Positions 60,721-64,000 of a stretch of 64,000 bases of DNA are shown here, in pieces. The DNA lies in contig QANT01003495.1 of NCBI GenBank assembly GCA_003254885.1, positions 62,001 through 126,000 of the forward strand, in the 5' to 3' direction. Made by a program: the position numbers and the translations under genes. Position 1 is the first letter of the stretch. Each line of letters starts with the position of its first letter. Origin of the DNA: Purshia tridentata. Its lineage: Eukaryota > Streptophyta > Magnoliopsida > Rosales > Rosaceae. The notes below the pieces were generated by a model. That model had not been told where the DNA came from. It searched no databases and saw nothing but the letters and a program-made list of their open reading frames with translations.

Positions 60721-62920
60721 ATGCAAGAACAAGCGACGAGCTCCGTTGCAGCGAGTTCTATCCCTTCGAGCAGCGAAAGGTCTTCGAGCTCTGCATTCCA
60801 GCTTGAAGTTAAAGAAGGTTTGCTTTAAGTAAACTCATTGTGTATTTAATGTTAAGTTTGAAAGCTTATTTTCAACAAGTATAGTTTAGTTTGGTCATAT
60901 ATGTCTATGTTTCTTTGTGATTCCAAGAATTTCGAAATTTCCCATCTGGGTTTTTTAGAATCCGGGATTTTCTCAGCTGGGTCTTTGTTATTTTTACCGG
61001 GAAATGTTTTTTTTTTCTTTTTTTGCGGGAACAATCATCCCTGTTACATTGTTTAAGATAAAAAGGAGATGGGTTGTTTATATTTATTTATATTATCTTT
61101 CCTTTAAGGCAGAGGCGTGTCACATGAGTGCAATTATATTCTTGGGTCCAAAAAAATTACATTTTTTTTTTGGCTAAACTTTAGGCATGGAAAGTGATGA
61201 GGAGATCAGGAGAGTGCCGGAGATCGGCGGCGAATCGGCTGGAGCGTCAGTCTCAGGCAGGGAAGCCGGTTCGTTGGTCGGTCCAGACCGGGCCCAAGTG
61301 GCAGGGGAGGGGCAAAAAAAGAGAGGAAGAAGTCCAGCTGACAAGGAAAGCAAGAGGCTGAAGAGGTGGGTTCAGCTGTGCCGCTTTGATGCTGATTTTA
61401 CTATTCTGCCCTTTTATCCCCTTTGCGTGTACTCATTAGCATTTTGGTTAAACTGTCTTTTTCTGGTGCGAAAAACAAAAGGTTGTTAAGGAACAGAGTT
61501 TCGGCACAGCAAGCAAGGGAGAGGAAGAAGGCATACTTGAATGATTTGGAATTGAGAGTCAAAGACTTGGAGCAGAAAAATTCTGAGCTTGAGGAGAGGC
61601 TCTCAACTTTGAAGAATGAGAATCAGATGCTTAGACATGTATGTCAATTGTTAACTCTATCCCTACATCATCATCATCATCACATTTACATATTTCATCA
61701 TCATCATCATCATCATCATCAACATCACTATGGTATCATTCTTGTTGGAAAAGAGCATTTTGGGTTATGCTAGATTTGATGCTCTTTCATAATGTTATTG
61801 ATTTTATGTACATACCAAATTATGTATTAATCATATCATATAATAGGTTAGTTAGAATTTGTTTCTGTGAGACTGTGACAGAGAGATTTGGATTTAGGGG
61901 TACCCTAGGAAAGAAAAATGGATGGAATAAGAATACAGATTATTGAGGGCTATGATATATCTATTATGTTATCACTTTTTGTGGAAAGTGGAAAGGGTTA
62001 TGGACTTGCAATTAGTGGGGTATATGGGTGGGGCCTACCCCCACCAAATCCTTCATTGTTTTTCGTCAGTAAGGATGGGCAAGGCTGCCAAGGCATGAAC
62101 ACTTGTGGAATAGATGTGATGGTGCCAAATTCCCTTTTGGTCCTTTAACATAGTGTACCGTTATCATCCATGTGTCATGTATCATACAAAGGTTAATCAT
62201 AGTTAACACACGTGATTGTCTTGATTATAAAAGATTAATGGTGGTTAATATGATTCATTTTACTGTTTACAACTATTTAACCTGGTGTACCAGTATCTTC
62301 CTACACATGTGATTATTATACAATGTTTAACTATTATTAGTAGGTACGATTAGAAGGTACATGCTGAGAAAAAGTGTGCTCTTTTGGTTGGTAACTTACC
62401 ATGTACTGGTCTATTGCCTACTATATCCTTGTCAAAGATCATGCTAACACGGCAAGCCTAACATGTTAATTCACAAGGGTTAGGTGGGCTTGAGCATCAA
62501 AATGAGTCACAAATTCTGAACCTTATCCTTGTTTTAATTGGCGAATATCGATTAGGGTAGACGTGAAACGTCGGCAAATCTTTGCTTAGGGCCTTAGGCA
62601 AGTGATATTTATGGTAACCCAAACAAATTTGGAGGATTGCATAACTTACTCTGCATCATTCACAAGTCAATAGTCCTCAAAAACCTGACAGGAGTTGGAA
62701 AACATCTACTGAACTTGTCACTGGGCTTAAGTTTTGACTCAAACTATTGATTTATTTCCTTATATCCTGCATCTGTAATCTACCTCAAGTTTTGTTTAAT
62801 ATCTACGTAGACATTTATTTATTGGTGGCATTTGTCATTTTGATTTTGTTGCAGATATTGAAGAACACAACAGCAAGCAGGAGAGGAGTTGGTGGTGCAA
62901 ATGCTGATGGATCTTTGTAG
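60721..62920 (+). CDS. HY5: bZIP transcription factor HY5 (ELONGATED HYPOCOTYL 5)
   Basis: Master activator of light-regulated development; it binds ACGT-core elements and is degraded in darkness through COP1. Four exons: 60721-60817, 61185-61365, 61482-61638, 62855-62920, giving 166 residues (Arabidopsis 168). The Ser-rich N-terminus ([20 protein letters not shown]) is followed by the COP1-binding motif [11 protein letters not shown], with the VPE core and an acidic casein-kinase-2 type site, then the basic region [27 protein letters not shown] and a leucine zipper ([10 protein letters not shown].., [18 protein letters not shown]). The C-terminus [13 protein letters not shown] is typical of HY5 and absent from HYH-like short forms. 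Exon junctions were phase-checked. Intron 3 is long (1.2 kb) and holds a CAT microsatellite. Confidence 0.97.
61668..61729. repeat. (CAT)n microsatellite in HY5 intron 3
   Basis: Two runs of CAT/ATC trinucleotides (five, then about eight to nine with one interruption) start about 30 bases inside the intron. Confidence 0.95.
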
Positions 62921-64000
62921 GACTGTGTGTGAGAGGAGGGTTTATAAATTATAAAGAGAGAGCTACTGAGAGGAAAAGGGGAGGCAATACAAGTTTAATT
63001 TCCAAACATAAAATAGAACATCGCACTCCAAAGGACCTAGGCATGCTTAATCGTAGATTAGCATTTCCTATAAGTTATATCTTCACTAGTACTTCATTTG
63101 CTTGCCACATCCTTGCCCTTTTCTTGTGGTGACAGCAGTGGTGCAGGTATGACCGAACAAATAAGACACTATAGCGGCACTGGCACCGGATGTAAGTAGG
63201 AGAAGGCTGGTTCTTGCGGGATGGTAGCAGGGATAGTGGAAATGGTGATGGCGGTGGCCTGTGGTGGTACTAGTGGGGTTTGAGTTTGCCACGGCGAATG
63301 TGGTACTAGTACTGGAACTGTACTGTAGTAGTTAATTCTTTGTAGAAATGTTCTAAAGCTTTATGGGGCTCATATCCCCCTCATTAACGCAATGAAGACA
63401 AAAATTATACTGTGTTCTTTTAAAAGGTGGTTCTTGTTTTAGTCTATGCAATCTGGTCTGGAAGTAAAATTGCTATGGAATTAAAACTTCAACACGCAAA
63501 TATTAAAACTTGATAACCCAAACGTAACAAACACATGCAACGCACGATTACAAACTCACGAATTATAAAAGAAGCTCAAAAAGGTAAAATTGCTTATTTT
63601 CTTTTAAGGTTGGTGTTAGGTAATAGTTACCTCTTAACTTTCTAACTTTATATTAGAGACGAGTTCTAGTTGAGTTAAAAATTATAACCCTAATGTACGT
63701 TGCCTTATATTTATCTTGAGACGAAATACGAGATGGGTAAAACTTTTATGTGATGGACCTATGCACGCTTTATTTCTATCTCTTTCAATGTGATGAGAAA
63801 TATAGTCATATAAAGTGTATTACGAATCACATAATGACAGAGATAGACACTTAAAATATATACATTTGAGATAATTAAGTTTGGATTGGATTCTCTGTTA
63901 AACTATGTCATTTTGTTGTGTAAGCTCATAATTGGAGCTCTTTATGTTTTAGATCACCCTTTAAAGATTATCTCTACAAAAAATTAACCAAATCGAAAAT
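62921..64000. other. HY5 3' UTR and intergenic
   Basis: The first about 450 bases are probably 3' UTR and include a GGT/GGC-rich stretch at 63180-63300. Beyond about 63480 the DNA is AT-rich with no recognised gene. The open frame on the opposite strand at 63086-63292 is an antisense shadow of the G-rich stretch. Confidence 0.5.

Noticed and set aside
61423-61773. Frame running from the HY5 bZIP exon into a His-repeat
   Set aside because: The His run is the intronic CAT microsatellite; the exon ends at 61638 with a clear GT donor.
63086-63292. Minus-strand His/Thr-rich small protein
   Set aside because: Antisense of the HY5 3' flank, with no homology or splice context.

Overview
This window is nuclear DNA from a flowering plant. 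It has AT-rich intergenic DNA, short exons with GT-AG introns, plant-only gene families, a plant snRNA promoter, and small plant DNA transposons and SINEs. The gene set points to a eudicot. I cannot name the species from sequence alone. Exon-intron models were built by eye: every internal exon was checked for splice sites and phase, and each complete model gives an uninterrupted protein of the family's usual length.

Layout. 1-2079 (+): 3' part of a CDKG2-type kinase. 6887-9848 (-): DUF3537 membrane protein. 12267-14494 (+): peroxisomal 4-coumarate:CoA ligase-like enzyme. 14981-18898 (-): plastid lipoxygenase LOX6. 19721-22985: partial duplicate of the urease 3' half (pseudogene). 23764-26170 (-): DEAD-box helicase RH36. 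26.2-28.1 kb: DNA transposons. 29035-35585 (-): complete 18-exon urease. 36.66-36.88 kb (+): U5 snRNA gene, followed by an adenylate kinase relic. 38140-42799 (-): DEAH4 helicase. 44.5-55.1 kb: a tandem array of DUF247 genes and copies of the last exon of a small membrane-protein gene, with only one complete copy of each gene. 55537-57276 (+): OCP3. 58040-58444 (+): MASS1-like MAPK substrate. 60721-62920 (+): light-signalling bZIP factor HY5.

The genes do not form one pathway. Two blocks match gene order known in Arabidopsis: urease-LOX6-DUF3537-CDKG2 (At1g67550 to At1g67580) and HY5-OCP3 (At5g11260 and At5g11270). Here a 4CL-like gene sits inside the first block, and a MASS1-like gene sits between HY5 and OCP3. 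Four of the loci act in RNA processing or modification: RH36 in rRNA maturation, DEAH4 and U5 in splicing, and OCP3 in plastid RNA editing.

Nothing in the window looks like a wholly new biological system. The most informative items are the U5 gene with its intact promoter, the two segmental duplications whose nested transposons give relative dates, two GC-AG introns, a changed motif Ia in RH36, a spacerless 48-bp palindrome, and a gene whose stop codon lies in tRNA-like repeat DNA.
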